DNA of 39,489 nt from Bacteroidales bacterium (GCA_016926375.1 JAFGOR010000082.1:1-39489), one strand, 5' to 3'; shown: positions 1 to 9,475, counted from the stretch's first letter. Notes: a model not told the origin generated them from the sequence alone. Program-made: numbers and translations.

Positions 1-1341
1 ATAACATTACTGGAGGCTCCTGTTCTTGCATTCATTCTGGCCTTCATCATCAAATACTTCAATGTCAGCGAAACCAATGAAAGCGGGTATACCTTGATGG
101 AAAACAGCAACCTCCCGGTTTATCTGTTCATGTCGGTTATTGTTGCCACATTCATGGGACTGACCGTAAGTGCCGAGGAAATCATCAAAGACAGAAAAAT
201 ACTGAAGCGTGAGGCCTTTTTGAACCTGAGCTGGTCGGGTTATCTGCTTTCAAAACTTGCCGTAATGATGGCAATATCTGCAATTCAGGCACTTACATTC
301 GTATTGATTGGCAACAGCATTCTTGAAATCAAAGGTATGTTTCTGAAATACTGGATTGTTCTTTTCAGCGCATGGACCGCTTCGAATATAATGGGGTTGC
401 TGATTTCTGACAGCTTCAAAACGGTTGTTACCATTTACATTCTGATACCGTTTCTGGTAATTCCACAGATAGTTCTTAGCGGTGTAATTGTAAAATATGA
501 AAAGCTCAATCCAAAAATCAGCTCGCCCAACAAAATACCTTTTTACGGCGAGATGATGACATCACGCTGGGGATATGAGGCACTGGCAGTTGAGCAATTC
601 ATGAATAACAAATACAATGAGCCGTTTTATGCCATCAACAAGGCAATGAGCATTGCCGAGTACAAAAAGAATTACTGGGTAAAAAATCTGGAGAACAAGA
701 TAGACTATGTGGAACGCGACATCAAAAGGCAGGGTGAACACGATAAAACTGCCGCGTATCTGAGACTTCTCCGAAACGAACTTTCAAACGAGCTACCCAA
801 CATCCGGAAAATTCCCATTCAAAACGTAAGGCAAATTGATTTCCCTTATGTTGAAAAACTGACACCCGATCAGGTAAACCAGCAGGTGGTTGATTCAACC
901 CGGAAGTTTCTGAAAACCATCAACAAAATCTATATCCGGATATACAACAACGCCAATGAAGCCAAGGATGATCTGATCAGGGAACAGGAAAAAACTCCGG
1001 CAGAGAAATACAAATTTCTTGAGCTGAAAAGAAGATATTATAATGAAAAATTGGCTGAATTCGTTGAAAACAACACAGAATTAATCCGAATCATTGAATA
1101 CAAAGGAAGGCTGATTCAGAAATCAGATCCCATTTACCTCGATCCGGTTCATCCTTTTATCAAAGCCCATTTTTACGCACCGAGAAAGATGTTTTTGGGC
1201 CATTATTACAATACTTTCTGGATCAATGTATTGGTAATATGGGCTTATTCATTTTTGCTTTATGTGATGCTTTACTTCAGGGTTCTGAAACGTTTTCTCG
1301 ACTTCCTGGAACAACTGATTTCAAGGAACAAACAGACATAA
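1..1341 (+). CDS. ABCG-like ABC transporter, C-terminal membrane part (5' truncated by window)
   Basis: The reading frame is open from the first base, so the true start lies outside the window; the first in-frame ATG at 94 is internal. The visible 446 residues begin with hydrophobic segments and contain EEIIKDRKILKRE followed by LSWSGYLLSK. That resembles the connecting region of ABC-2/ABCG (White-type) permease domains. Several membrane segments follow, then a long charged, probably coiled-coil insert (about residues 190-370 of the visible part), and a last membrane segment near the C-terminus. The ATP-binding cassette expected upstream in such fusions is not visible. The substrate cannot be told. 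A strong hairpin terminator follows the stop directly. The family call is fairly safe; the function is not. Confidence 0.75.
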   Translation: MTLLEAPVLAFILAFIIKYFNVSETNESGYTLMENSNLPVYLFMSVIVATFMGLTVSAEEIIKDRKILKREAFLNLSWSGYLLSKLAVMMAISAIQALTFVLIGNSILEIKGMFLKYWIVLFSAWTASNIMGLLISDSFKTVVTIYILIPFLVIPQIVLSGVIVKYEKLNPKISSPNKIPFYGEMMTSRWGYEALAVEQFMNNKYNEPFYAINKAMSIAEYKKNYWVKNLENKIDYVERDIKRQGEHDKTAAYLRLLRNELSNELPNIRKIPIQNVRQIDFPYVEKLTPDQVNQQVVDSTRKFLKTINKIYIRIYNNANEAKDDLIREQEKTPAEKYKFLELKRRYYNEKLAEFVENNTELIRIIEYKGRLIQKSDPIYLDPVHPFIKAHFYAPRKMFLGHYYNTFWINVLVIWAYSFLLYVMLYFRVLKRFLDFLEQLISRNKQT

Positions 1342-1372
1342 AAAAAAGTCGCTATTGAGGGCGACTTTTTCT
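1342..1372 (+). terminator. Rho-independent terminator after the ABC transporter gene
   Basis: AAAAAGTCGC and GCGACTTTTT form a perfect 10-bp stem around the loop TATTGAGG, starting right after the TAA stop. The A-rich left arm and T-rich right arm could make it work in both directions, so it may also end transcription of the SiaC gene arriving from the right. Confidence 0.85.
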
Positions 1373-1400
1373 GTTTCTTATAAATACAGGAATAAAAGTA

Positions 1401-1781
1401 TCAGTCTACAATTTCAATCATTTTAAACGGAATCCGGATAATGGATTCATAGTCTTCACCGGCCTCAAGCATATCTTCGTCATCTTCCTCATAATACCAA
1501 TTGATGGCAACATCATGTTTTGATTTATGAATGGCTTCAAGTTTCTTGAATACATCAAGAATACACTTGGAAGAACTCGTATTGAAGTATTCCAGTTGAA
1601 TATTGACTACAGTTTTTTTCAACGGATCCCTGGCGTACTCCTCGAGCCAGTCAACCAAAGGTTTATAGAATTCAATTGAGTTTTCAGGAATGGATCTTCC
1701 CTTAATTTCAATTACGCTTTCCTCCTGTATGAATTTAATCGAGGGAGTCTTTGGGGTGCTTTCAATGTTAATTGGTTCCAT
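1401..1781 (-). CDS. SiaC-family regulatory phosphoprotein (DUF1987)
   Basis: This 126-residue protein matches the DUF1987/SiaC family in length and sequence. In Pseudomonas aeruginosa, SiaC is a STAS-like switch protein phosphorylated by the kinase SiaB, dephosphorylated by the PP2C phosphatase SiaA, and it controls the diguanylate cyclase SiaD. The motif EYFNTSSSK is present with Thr at residue 68, the position I recall as the phosphorylated Thr of SiaC. The C-terminal part is very acidic (YYEEDDEDMLEAGEDYE). The gene lies 27 bp downstream of the SiaB-like kinase gene and is very probably cotranscribed with it. No SiaA or SiaD homologue is visible, so the output partner here is unknown. Confidence 0.85.
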   Translation of the reverse strand: MEPINIESTPKTPSIKFIQEESVIEIKGRSIPENSIEFYKPLVDWLEEYARDPLKKTVVNIQLEYFNTSSSKCILDVFKKLEAIHKSKHDVAINWYYEEDDEDMLEAGEDYESIIRIPFKMIEIVD

Positions 1782-1808
1782 ATGAATGTTGATTTCGAAA
1801 AACCTTAT

Positions 1809-2354
1809 TTACACACTAATAGTTAAATTGAAAAAATAGTAATCGTCGTTATACTGATAAAAATCGTATTCCAGTTTATTACCGGATTTCCTGGCAATAT
1901 CAACCAATCCAAGACCTCCACCGCCTTTGGCCGAAAGTTTCTGGTGGTTCAGGATAAACTTGTACATGTCCTTTAATTCGTCTTTGGAAAGGGTGTTGAT
2001 TTTGTCAATTTTTTCCTTGAGGAATTTAATCCTTTTGGCGTTAACAAAATTACCAGTGGTTACCTTATAGAATTCTCCATCTTTAATAATAACCAGAATG
2101 CCGAATTTGGGATCCAACTCCTCCTGAATACCCTCATGGGCCATTTCAATGTGATGAAAAAGGTTCTGAAGGCTTTCGACAAGGACATTGTAAATCTTCT
2201 TCCTCAGTTTACTGTCTGCGTCTGCCTCTTCAAGTTTCTTTTCAACAGCCTCCAATATGTCGTTGATGAGTTCTGAAGTTATGCTGCCCTTGTATGCCAG
2301 AATAACATCGCCCTTGCTTAGATTTGAGTAGTATTCCTTTAAATTAAAACTCAT
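1809..2354 (-). CDS. SiaB-family protein kinase (DUF6272)
   Basis: The 181-residue protein has a GHKL/HATPase-like layout. An N-box-like helix, NVLVESLQNLFHH (Glu60 and Asn64), is followed by a glycine-rich ATP-lid motif, KGGGGLGLVDIARKSG (about residues 143-158). This matches SiaB-type serine/threonine kinases, which resemble anti-sigma-factor kinases such as SpoIIAB/RsbW and phosphorylate the SiaC partner. It is the first gene of a two-gene unit with the SiaC gene. The ATG at 2354 is the only reasonable start, since the sequence from MSFNLKEYYSNL looks like protein at once. A TATATTTG box lies about 45 bp upstream. Family assignment is good; which physiological switch it controls is inference. 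Confidence 0.82.
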   Translation of the reverse strand: MSFNLKEYYSNLSKGDVILAYKGSITSELINDILEAVEKKLEEADADSKLRKKIYNVLVESLQNLFHHIEMAHEGIQEELDPKFGILVIIKDGEFYKVTTGNFVNAKRIKFLKEKIDKINTLSKDELKDMYKFILNHQKLSAKGGGGLGLVDIARKSGNKLEYDFYQYNDDYYFFNLTISV

Positions 2355-2395
2355 AAAAGGCTGGGTTGCTTATAAACCGTATATTGATCAATCAA

Positions 2396-2403
2396 CAAAT
2401 ATA
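2396..2403 (-). promoter_or_regulatory. Putative -7 box of the siaB-siaC unit
   Basis: Read on the minus strand this is TATATTTG, a full match to the Bacteroidota TAnnTTTG -7 element, about 42 bp before the kinase start. No clear TTTG -33 partner is visible. The rest of the 254-bp gap up to 2608 is AT-rich with no gene. Confidence 0.4.
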
Positions 2404-2608
2404 TAAAAAAAAACACTTGTAAAAAGAGCCTGCAAATAAATATAGCTTGGTCAACCCCTTTAATTCTGGGTAAACCGTTTTGAAATATAGCTATTTTATA
2501 ATTATTAACATAATTAAAGAACGATTTTTTATTTATCTAAGTTACAGAAACCCATCCTGAATTGAATAATATCAGTGCAATCTTTGACGGAATTGCTAAA
2601 ACAGGTTA

Positions 2609-3757
2609 TCAACAATCAGTTTTTGCTGCTTTTTTAGAACCTTCATACAAGGAATACCTGTTAAAACGGCATTCAAGCTGACCGTTATACACAATAATTC
2701 TGGGAGTAGGCTTCAACCCGATATGTTTTACAGCTTCAGCATTTGAGCTGATAATCCAGGCATTGTAACCGGGATAATTTTTTTTCAGTCTGTCTCCTAT
2801 TTGTTGGTAAAGTCCATTTAGATTAATCTGTTCAATTCTTTCCCCATAAGGCGGGTTAATAATTACCAATCCGGGTGGAGGTGGCGGCACCAGATCGTTG
2901 AAATGACAGGTGGAAAACCGGATTTTCTTGAGTACACCTGCATTTTGTGCATGTCGTTGTGCCAGTTGTACCGCATCAGCACTCAGATCGGAGGCGTAAA
3001 TGTTTATTTTTCCGTCTTCTGCTGGTTTTCTTTCTTTCACTACTTCATTGAACAACGCAGAGTCATAATCCCTCCAACGCTGAAAGCCATATTCCATCCT
3101 GAGATCACCCGGAGGAATGCGTAACGACATCAGGGCAGCTTCAATAGCGATGGTTCCTGATCCGCACATGAAATCTACCAGAGGCATGGTGTAATCCCAA
3201 CCGGTAAGTTTGATGAGGCCGGCCGCCAGAACCTCATTCATTGGAGCCGGACCTTGTTTCACTCTGTATCCTCTTCTGTGAAGCGATTCACCACTGCTGT
3301 CGCGTGATAAACTAATGGTTTTATTACTGATAAAGGCGTTAATCCGCAATGTTGGATTATCCAGATTCACAGAAGGGCGACTGCCAAACCTTTCGCGAAA
3401 CTGATCAACAACCGCGTCCTTGATTTTCTGGGCAATATACTGCGTATGATTGAACAAACCGGTGCTTAATGAAACTTCAACGGCAAGAGTATCTTCAGCT
3501 GCCAGAAATCTTGACCAGTTGATGGTTCTGACGAATTCATAGAGTTCCTGTTCATTGTTGATTTCAGCTTCTTTAATGGGAATCAGAATCTTCAGGGCCG
3601 TTCTCAGGTTGAAATTCGCCCTGTACAAAAGTTTTTTATCACCTGAAAAGCTGACGGCGCGATTCAATGTCTGGATTTGGTCGGCACCCAGTTCCCGCAA
3701 TTCATCAGCCAGAACCTGTTCAAGTCCGAATAGCGTTTTGGCAATATACTCAGGCAT
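2609..3757 (-). CDS. THUMP-domain class I SAM-dependent RNA methyltransferase (RlmL/YpsC-like)
   Basis: The 382-residue protein has the N-terminal ferredoxin-like plus THUMP layout (about residues 1-160). It continues with HRRGYRVKQGPAPMNEVLAAGL and a Rossmann methyltransferase domain with FMCGSGTIAIEAAL (SAM loop) and INPPYGER near residue 300, the N-P-P-Y motif of N6-adenine/N2-guanine methyltransferases. This is the layout of the N-terminal half of E. coli RlmL and of Bacillus YpsC, which methylate 23S rRNA. A run of five prolines directly precedes the catalytic strand. The start lies 5 bp after the stop of the NadR-like kinase gene, so it is the last gene of the rpsA-guaA run. The exact rRNA base cannot be read from the sequence. 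Confidence 0.88.
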   Translation of the reverse strand: MPEYIAKTLFGLEQVLADELRELGADQIQTLNRAVSFSGDKKLLYRANFNLRTALKILIPIKEAEINNEQELYEFVRTINWSRFLAAEDTLAVEVSLSTGLFNHTQYIAQKIKDAVVDQFRERFGSRPSVNLDNPTLRINAFISNKTISLSRDSSGESLHRRGYRVKQGPAPMNEVLAAGLIKLTGWDYTMPLVDFMCGSGTIAIEAALMSLRIPPGDLRMEYGFQRWRDYDSALFNEVVKERKPAEDGKINIYASDLSADAVQLAQRHAQNAGVLKKIRFSTCHFNDLVPPPPPGLVIINPPYGERIEQINLNGLYQQIGDRLKKNYPGYNAWIISSNAEAVKHIGLKPTPRIIVYNGQLECRFNRYSLYEGSKKAAKTDC

Positions 3758-3762
3758 AGTTT

Positions 3763-4338
3763 CTATTTTATTAATTCTTGTTGTCCGATTTCCTGCAAAA
3801 AAGCATTGATGGCATTAACAGCATTTTTCAAGCGTTGTTCTTCACTGCCGACGATTATCACATAGCGTGATCCCAGCCTTTCCAGTTCATCTTTGTACAT
3901 TGAAAAAAGCACCTCCCGCATTTCACCCCCGTTCTCTCTTACCGGATCTGGCGTCCATGGTATATCCGTACTGCAAAGCAGAAAGAGATCCACCTGTTTC
4001 CGATGAAGTTCTTCCTCAATCCATTGAGGAACCTGATGATAAACAACCTCAAACCATATTTTGGTAACAACCAGGTAGGTGTCTATAAAAAGCAGTCTGA
4101 CTCCCTGATTTTCAATATCGCGCACCTGATTCCGCTGAACCCGGGCAATATGTTCAACATCCTGGTATGTGTAATGCCTGTTAAGCCCGGCAACGTAATC
4201 TCTTGCAAATTCAGGTATGCCTTTGGCATGATAATATCCGGAAAGCTGATCTGTAAGTATTGTTTTGCCAGTACACTCCGGTCCGGTTATCGCCACACGG
4301 ATCAGTGGGGTGTTGCTTTCTGCAGTTCGTTTTTCCAT
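3763..4338 (-). CDS. NadR-like nicotinamide riboside kinase / AAA-type ATPase
   Basis: The 191-residue P-loop protein carries GPECTGKT (Walker A, about residues 19-26), the form seen in the ribosylnicotinamide kinase domain of NadR. EFARDYV follows, then a Walker B-like strand, LLFIDTYLVV. The NadR nucleotidyltransferase and repressor domains are absent, so this is a stand-alone kinase of about the length of that domain. The gene overlaps the 3' end of pnuC by 37 bp, and both act in salvage of nicotinamide riboside or mononucleotide: PnuC imports it, the kinase phosphorylates and traps it. The function is inferred from family and partner; substrate specificity is not proven. Confidence 0.82.
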   Translation of the reverse strand: MEKRTAESNTPLIRVAITGPECTGKTILTDQLSGYYHAKGIPEFARDYVAGLNRHYTYQDVEHIARVQRNQVRDIENQGVRLLFIDTYLVVTKIWFEVVYHQVPQWIEEELHRKQVDLFLLCSTDIPWTPDPVRENGGEMREVLFSMYKDELERLGSRYVIIVGSEEQRLKNAVNAINAFLQEIGQQELIK

Positions 4339-4919
4339 TGTATATACCCAATTACAGCTAGCACGGTATAAGTTAAGAACAATCCCGCACTGGGATAAAG
4401 ATCTTTATAAATCATTACCGACATGGATAACAAATCAATGGCGATCCAGAAAAGCCACTGCTCAATTATTTTCTGCGTCAGCATCCAGGTGGCAACCATA
4501 CCTCCTGAGGTCATCAGCGCGTCAGCAAGCGCCATGTCGGAACCGGCAAAATGTTTTAAAACAAAATAAACGGGTATGGTTACAACCAATGCAACAGCTA
4601 TACAAATCCACAGCAGACCCGTTGATGCATAATGAATTTTAAGCAGTGATTCCTTTTCCATAGTCTCTTCAGGCTTGCGGGCCCAATTATACCACCCGTA
4701 AAAGCCAATCACTACATAATATACATACAGAGCCGAGTAGGCATAAATGCCTGATTTAAAAAAAACGAATACATACAGCCCTGATGAAATGATTCCAAAA
4801 AGCCAAAGGAGAATTTTCTCCTTAATGGTAAAGAACACATAAAGCAACCCTGCAGCCACAGCCAGGTTTTCGACGTAGTTCTGCTGTATCCATGATAATG
4901 CATTGAGCAAACCCAACAT
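4302..4919 (-). CDS. pnuC: PnuC-family nicotinamide riboside transporter
   Basis: The 205-residue protein is largely hydrophobic, with about seven predicted membrane helices. It shows the PnuC pattern: an aromatic-rich YVYYVVIGFYGWYNWARK segment, WLFWIAIDLLSM, and a C-terminal AVIGYIQWKNEL. PnuC proteins are SWEET-related facilitators that move nicotinamide riboside and need an intracellular kinase to trap it. Such a kinase is encoded by the overlapping next gene. Some PnuC relatives carry thiamine (PnuT), but the NadR-like kinase partner argues for an NAD precursor. The start lies 5 bp after the S41 protease stop, and no promoter or TPP riboswitch fits between them. Confidence 0.87.
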   Translation of the reverse strand: MLGLLNALSWIQQNYVENLAVAAGLLYVFFTIKEKILLWLFGIISSGLYVFVFFKSGIYAYSALYVYYVVIGFYGWYNWARKPEETMEKESLLKIHYASTGLLWICIAVALVVTIPVYFVLKHFAGSDMALADALMTSGGMVATWMLTQKIIEQWLFWIAIDLLSMSVMIYKDLYPSAGLFLTYTVLAVIGYIQWKNELQKATPH

Positions 4920-4924
4920 GAAGC

Positions 4925-6526
4925 TTATTTGGTATTTAGCAGCATCGCCTCGTATTTATCCCAGTTCTTCAGAATGGTCATTGCAGTTTCAAATTTGGGA
5001 TCCTTCTCATTGCTGATGTAGTAAAATTCACTGTTCGACCACAAATCGCGGGCAATATATGCTTTCAGAACAGTCTCAATCTGCTCTTTAGAAATCGAAA
5101 AATCCTTTTCAACCACAGGTACGCCTTTTTTATCGGCATATTCCATTAAGCTGTGCATGAACTCCTGATCAACAATAAATTGATCCCTGAAGCTTCTGAC
5201 ATTTCCATACTGACTCATCAGAATATTGCGGTTTTTATCAACATACTCCAGTACAAACTGATCCAGGATCCTGCGGCTAATGAGCCTGCGGTAGTATGTG
5301 GAATAATAACTGGTATCGATAGATACAAAATAATCCGGCATGATACCGCCCCCTCCGAATACAAGTCTTGTATTTCTGAGTGTGTAATATTTCAGGGAAT
5401 CAGGAAAATGGATGCTGTCTTTGTGTGAAAGCTCTCCATTGTTATAACGGTTCAATAACTCCTTGTCATAATCGTCCCTGCTCATATCATAAGGTTTCTG
5501 AATGAGCCGCCCGGTAGGTGTGTAATATTTTGCAATGGTAAGCCGTATCATCGACTGATCAGGCAGCAACAAAGGCTTCTGAACAAGACCCTTGCCGTAG
5601 GAACGGCGGCCTACAATGATGCCCCGGTCCCAGTCCTGAATGGCCCCTGCAAGTATTTCACTGGCTGAAGCAGAACCTTCATCAATCAGAAATACTACAT
5701 GTCCTTTTTCAAAACCGCCATCCCGGGTGGCAAAATATTCTTTTTTAGGACTGTTTGTACCCTGAGTATACAGGATCAGCTTGTTGTTGTCCAGAAATTC
5801 ATCAGCCAGTTTTATGGCAACTTCAAGATATCCGCCACCGTTACCGGTGAGATCAACAATCAGGTCCTTAACGTGAACTTTCTTAAATCCGGATACAATT
5901 TCTTTAAATTCATCCAGGGTGGTCATGGAAAAACGGTTGATTTTCAAATAACCGATTTCACTGGTTACCATATAACTGGCCTCAATGCTTTTAATCGGTA
6001 TTTTATCCCTGATTATTTCAATATCAATCAGATCGGGAATATCTCGCCGGAGAATGGAAACAACCACCCTTGAACCTTTTTTACCCCTGAGCATGCCATA
6101 TACCTTGTCAGAATTAATCCCGATGCCGGCTATGTTTGTGCCGTCAACTTTCACAATCCTGTCGCCCCGTTTGATTCCTGCTTTATCAGAGGGACCTCCT
6201 TCAACGGGTGATATAACATAAACCGTATCATTTAACAAATTGAATGAAACTCCAATACCTTCAAAGTTACCCTGAAGTGGTTCATTTAATTTGGCAACTT
6301 CATCCTTTGTCAGATAAGATGAATGGGGATCCAGTTCTTTCAACAACTCTGCAATAGCATGTTCAACCAGCAGTTCTTCGTTGACTGAATCCACGTAGTA
6401 TCTGTCAATCCATTCAAGTACCTTTCCGAATTTAAACGCTTGCTCATACAAGGTTTGTGAGTGGGCACCCGTTGCCATGAGTGCAAGGAAAGCACTTAAA
6501 AATAAAAATCTGAAAAAGCTTCTCAT
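4925..6526 (-). CDS. S41-family C-terminal processing protease
   Basis: This 533-residue exported protease begins with a signal peptide (MRSFFRFLFLSAFLALMATGAHSQ, cleavage near residue 23). A helical region follows with the family motif LLKELDPHSSYL, then a PDZ domain (about residues 85-165) with GIGVSF and GPSDKAGIKRGD, and the S41 core. The catalytic pair is visible: Ser287 in GSASASE and Lys312 in GRRSYGKG. A C-terminal extension of about 170 residues is common in Bacteroidota members. It probably works in the periplasm on C-termini of envelope proteins. The gene begins 45 bp after the guaA stop and sits in the same run; its link to guaA is probably only positional. Confidence 0.92.
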   Translation of the reverse strand: MRSFFRFLFLSAFLALMATGAHSQTLYEQAFKFGKVLEWIDRYYVDSVNEELLVEHAIAELLKELDPHSSYLTKDEVAKLNEPLQGNFEGIGVSFNLLNDTVYVISPVEGGPSDKAGIKRGDRIVKVDGTNIAGIGINSDKVYGMLRGKKGSRVVVSILRRDIPDLIDIEIIRDKIPIKSIEASYMVTSEIGYLKINRFSMTTLDEFKEIVSGFKKVHVKDLIVDLTGNGGGYLEVAIKLADEFLDNNKLILYTQGTNSPKKEYFATRDGGFEKGHVVFLIDEGSASASEILAGAIQDWDRGIIVGRRSYGKGLVQKPLLLPDQSMIRLTIAKYYTPTGRLIQKPYDMSRDDYDKELLNRYNNGELSHKDSIHFPDSLKYYTLRNTRLVFGGGGIMPDYFVSIDTSYYSTYYRRLISRRILDQFVLEYVDKNRNILMSQYGNVRSFRDQFIVDQEFMHSLMEYADKKGVPVVEKDFSISKEQIETVLKAYIARDLWSNSEFYYISNEKDPKFETAMTILKNWDKYEAMLLNTK

Positions 6527-6571
6527 ATCCCTCTCGTTAATACATACAAAATTCCATTAATACTCATACGA

Positions 6572-8110
6572 TTATTCCCATTCAATTGTTGCGGGTGGTT
6601 TTGAACTGATGTCATAAACTACCCGGTTTACCCCTTTAACCTTATTGATGATCCGGTTTGAAATATACCCCAGAAATTCATAGGGGAGGTGCGACCAGTC
6701 GGCAGTCATCCCATCGGTTGATGTGACAGCACGCAAGGCAACCACATTTTCATAAGTTCGCTCATCACCCATCACACCTACTGATTGAATTGGCAACAGA
6801 ATGGCAGCAGCCTGCCATACAGAGTCGTAGAGATTGTGGTCCTTTAATCCCTGGATAAAAATATCATCTACATCCTGCAGCAGTTTTACTTTTTCAGCGG
6901 TAACATCTCCCAGTATCCTAATGGCAAGTCCGGGTCCGGGAAACGGGTGCCGGTTCAGAATTATCGGATCAATGCTAAGGGCCTTGCCCACCCGCCTGAC
7001 TTCATCCTTAAAAAGGAGTTTGAGCGGTTCCACAACCTTAAGATGCATTTTTTCAGGAAGTCCGCCTACGTTGTGGTGCGATTTGATTGTGGCCGAAGGG
7101 CCATTAACTGATACCGATTCAATAACATCAGGGTAAATGGTTCCCTGGGCCAGCCATTTTACATCTTTTACCTGATGCGCTTCGGACTCGAAAACCTGAA
7201 TAAAATTACGGCCGATGCTTTTTCTTTTGGCTTCCGGCTCAGTTATGTTCTTCAGGTCATCCAGGAATAGTGACGCAGCATCAACTCCGTGAACATTAAG
7301 ACCCATATGCTGGTATGAGGCAAGAACCTTCCGGTACTCATCCTTCCGGAGTAATCCATTATCTACAAAGATGCAGGTCAGGTTACTCCCTATGGCGCGG
7401 TGGAGCAAAACCGCAGCTACTGAAGAATCAACCCCTCCGGAAAGGCCCAGGACAACCTTGTCGCTCCCCAGCGTGTGCTTCAGTGTGTTAATAGTTTCAT
7501 TGATAAATGATTCGGGAGTCCAATTCTGACTGCACCCGCAAATGTCGACCAGAAAATTCCTCAAAATCTTCAGGCCTTCAGTTGAATGGTAAACCTCAGG
7601 ATGAAACTGGATACCGAATGTATCTTCGCCCTCAACTTCAAAGGCCCCGATGGCAACATCCTTTGTATTTCCGGTAACAAAATACCCCGACGGGAGTCTG
7701 GCAATTGTATCTCCGTGCGACATCCAAACCTGTGAACCACTGCTGACTCCGGCAAATAACCGGCTTTTCGCTCCGGAAATTTCAAGGGAAGCACGTCCAT
7801 ATTCACGGCTGTTGGAAAGTGCTACCTCTCCGCCAAAGAAATGTGCCAGGTATTGCGCCCCATAACAGATGCCAAGTACCGGAAATTTGCCTTTTACCTC
7901 GCTGATGTCCGGAACGGGAGCTTTTTCATCCCTTACAGATGATGGGCTACCCGACAGAATAACTCCTTTTAATCCGGGAGTCACGGCAACCGGAATATTG
8001 TAGGGTTGAATTTCACAATATACGTTGAGTTCTCTTACACGGCGTGCTATTAATTGGGTATACTGTGAACCAAAATCCAGTATGATCACTTTTTCTTCTG
8101 AAACTGACAT
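6572..8110 (-). CDS. guaA: GMP synthase (glutamine-hydrolysing)
   Basis: GuaA converts XMP to GMP with glutamine and ATP. The N-terminal class I glutamine amidotransferase domain has the nucleophile Cys in [16 protein letters not shown] and the His-Glu pair in QFHPEVYHS. The ATP pyrophosphatase domain has the P-loop [10 protein letters not shown], and the dimerisation domain ends in the typical PPATIEWE. The start at 8110 ([19 protein letters not shown]) is preferred over an in-frame TTG at 8134, because the eight extra residues have no family counterpart. The length is then 512 residues, usual for the family. The gene starts 35 bp after the rnz stop, in one tight gene run. Confidence 0.97.
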   Translation of the reverse strand: MSVSEEKVIILDFGSQYTQLIARRVRELNVYCEIQPYNIPVAVTPGLKGVILSGSPSSVRDEKAPVPDISEVKGKFPVLGICYGAQYLAHFFGGEVALSNSREYGRASLEISGAKSRLFAGVSSGSQVWMSHGDTIARLPSGYFVTGNTKDVAIGAFEVEGEDTFGIQFHPEVYHSTEGLKILRNFLVDICGCSQNWTPESFINETINTLKHTLGSDKVVLGLSGGVDSSVAAVLLHRAIGSNLTCIFVDNGLLRKDEYRKVLASYQHMGLNVHGVDAASLFLDDLKNITEPEAKRKSIGRNFIQVFESEAHQVKDVKWLAQGTIYPDVIESVSVNGPSATIKSHHNVGGLPEKMHLKVVEPLKLLFKDEVRRVGKALSIDPIILNRHPFPGPGLAIRILGDVTAEKVKLLQDVDDIFIQGLKDHNLYDSVWQAAAILLPIQSVGVMGDERTYENVVALRAVTSTDGMTADWSHLPYEFLGYISNRIINKVKGVNRVVYDISSKPPATIEWE

Positions 8111-8145
8111 GTTGTTGTGCGAATTAAATATCAAATATATGCTTT

Positions 8146-9084
8146 TTAGGATCCTGATTCAATACGTTCAGGATCTATTGAAAATTTGTCACCATCTGCT
8201 ACAGCTTCGGTATTGGGGAACACAGCCCTTGCCTCTTTGAGAAGCGGTGCAATGCTTTTATACCGGGTTGAAAAATGGCCTATGAGCAATCTGCCGGCAT
8301 TAGCCTGTTTTGCCAACATGGCTGCCTGTTCAGAAGTTGAGTGACCGGTGAGTTTAGCCAGCTTTTTGTCTTTTGCTGAAAATGTTGCCTCGAAATACAA
8401 GAGGTCCACATCCCTCAAAACTGTATTCAACTTTGAGAAGCACAACGTATCAGTGCAAAAGGCATAAGATCTTGTCTTGTATGGCGGCAAGGTAAGCTCG
8501 GCATTGGGTATAACATGGCCATCAGGGGTTATGTAATCCAAGCCGGTTTTGATGTTCCTGATTTCCTTAATACCCAGCGCATATTTTTCAATAGCTTCCC
8601 TGCGCATGTTAAGCATCATTTTCTTTTCCCTGAAAAGAAAGCCAACTACCGGCACGCTGTGTCTTAAAGGGATAATCTCAACTGTCAGATGTTTATCACT
8701 ATAAATTTCCATCTGCTTTACAGCGGTGAAAGGGTGAAACACAATATCAAATGACATATCCATCCCGAAATGCTTCCTGAAATGTTCCAGCGTCGGCTCA
8801 AAATCGCGATGTGCATAAATATGCATATCCGCTTTTCTACCCATCAGGTTGTATGATGACAACAGGCCAAACAATCCGAAAACATGGTCACCATGGAGGT
8901 GGCTGATGAAAATATGGCTGATTCTTGACATGTTGATTGAGAACCTCCTGAGTTGGATTTGAGTTCCTTCACCGCAATCCAGCAAAAAAAACCGCTCATG
9001 TACATTAAGTACCTGAGCGGTAGGAAATCTTGATGTTGTAGGAATAGCAGAACTGCTTCCCAGCACAGTTAACTCAAAAGCCAT
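8146..9084 (-). CDS. rnz: Ribonuclease Z (tRNA 3' endonuclease)
   Basis: The 312-residue metallo-beta-lactamase-fold enzyme has the signature SHLHGDH (metal ligands at about residues 62, 64, 66 and 67). It also has the RNase Z start [18 protein letters not shown], the later ligand histidine in [15 protein letters not shown], and the C-terminal [11 protein letters not shown] and LIGHFSTRY motifs. It trims the 3' ends of tRNA precursors in the cytoplasm. It follows the STAS gene by 14 bp and precedes guaA by 35 bp. Zinc ligands appear complete and no truncation is seen. Confidence 0.95.
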   Translation of the reverse strand: MAFELTVLGSSSAIPTTSRFPTAQVLNVHERFFLLDCGEGTQIQLRRFSINMSRISHIFISHLHGDHVFGLFGLLSSYNLMGRKADMHIYAHRDFEPTLEHFRKHFGMDMSFDIVFHPFTAVKQMEIYSDKHLTVEIIPLRHSVPVVGFLFREKKMMLNMRREAIEKYALGIKEIRNIKTGLDYITPDGHVIPNAELTLPPYKTRSYAFCTDTLCFSKLNTVLRDVDLLYFEATFSAKDKKLAKLTGHSTSEQAAMLAKQANAGRLLIGHFSTRYKSIAPLLKEARAVFPNTEAVADGDKFSIDPERIESGS

Positions 9085-9098
9085 CCGGTAATATCATA

Positions 9099-9449
9099 CT
9101 AATTAGCTGATTCAGCAAAAAGCTTGGTTGCTTCCTCAAGAGAATCAGCAATATTCAGCACAGTATCGAGCTGTGAAATAGTGATTAACCTTTCTACAGC
9201 GTCGTTTAATCCGGTAAGCACAAAAGTGCCATTGGCGTTTTTGCATAACCTGTTGGCTACCAAAATCGCACTAAGCCCCGAAGAATCACAATACCGGCAC
9301 TTACTCAAGTCAAGGACAATGTTTTTCTCACCGTTACCTGACACCAATACAAGTTCCGATTTAAGGGTCGGTGCAATGTGTGTGTCAAGTTTCTCCTCTA
9401 ATACCTGAATTAATGTATAATTCTGGAGCTTTTCGATTTTGAATTCCAT
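9099..9449 (-). CDS. STAS-domain anti-sigma-factor antagonist-like protein
   Basis: The 116-residue single-domain protein has the STAS fold pattern. The conserved phospho-acceptor loop is CRYCDSSGLSAILVANR, with Asp55 followed by two serines and glycine, as in SpoIIAA/RsbV where the serine is phosphorylated by a GHKL kinase. C-terminal FVLTGLNDAVERLITISQLD is typical of the family. It lies between rpsA and rnz, a placement often seen in Bacteroidota. No RsbW-type partner is adjacent; the SiaB-like kinase at 1809-2354 is the only GHKL-type candidate seen in this window. The partner is unknown. Confidence 0.9.
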   Translation of the reverse strand: MEFKIEKLQNYTLIQVLEEKLDTHIAPTLKSELVLVSGNGEKNIVLDLSKCRYCDSSGLSAILVANRLCKNANGTFVLTGLNDAVERLITISQLDTVLNIADSLEEATKLFAESAN

Positions 9450-9475
9450 GATGAAAATATTAGATTATTTTTCGT

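Noticed and set aside
8111-8134. Upstream TTG start for guaA
   Set aside because: The added eight residues have no family counterpart, while the ATG at 8110 starts the conserved amidotransferase domain.
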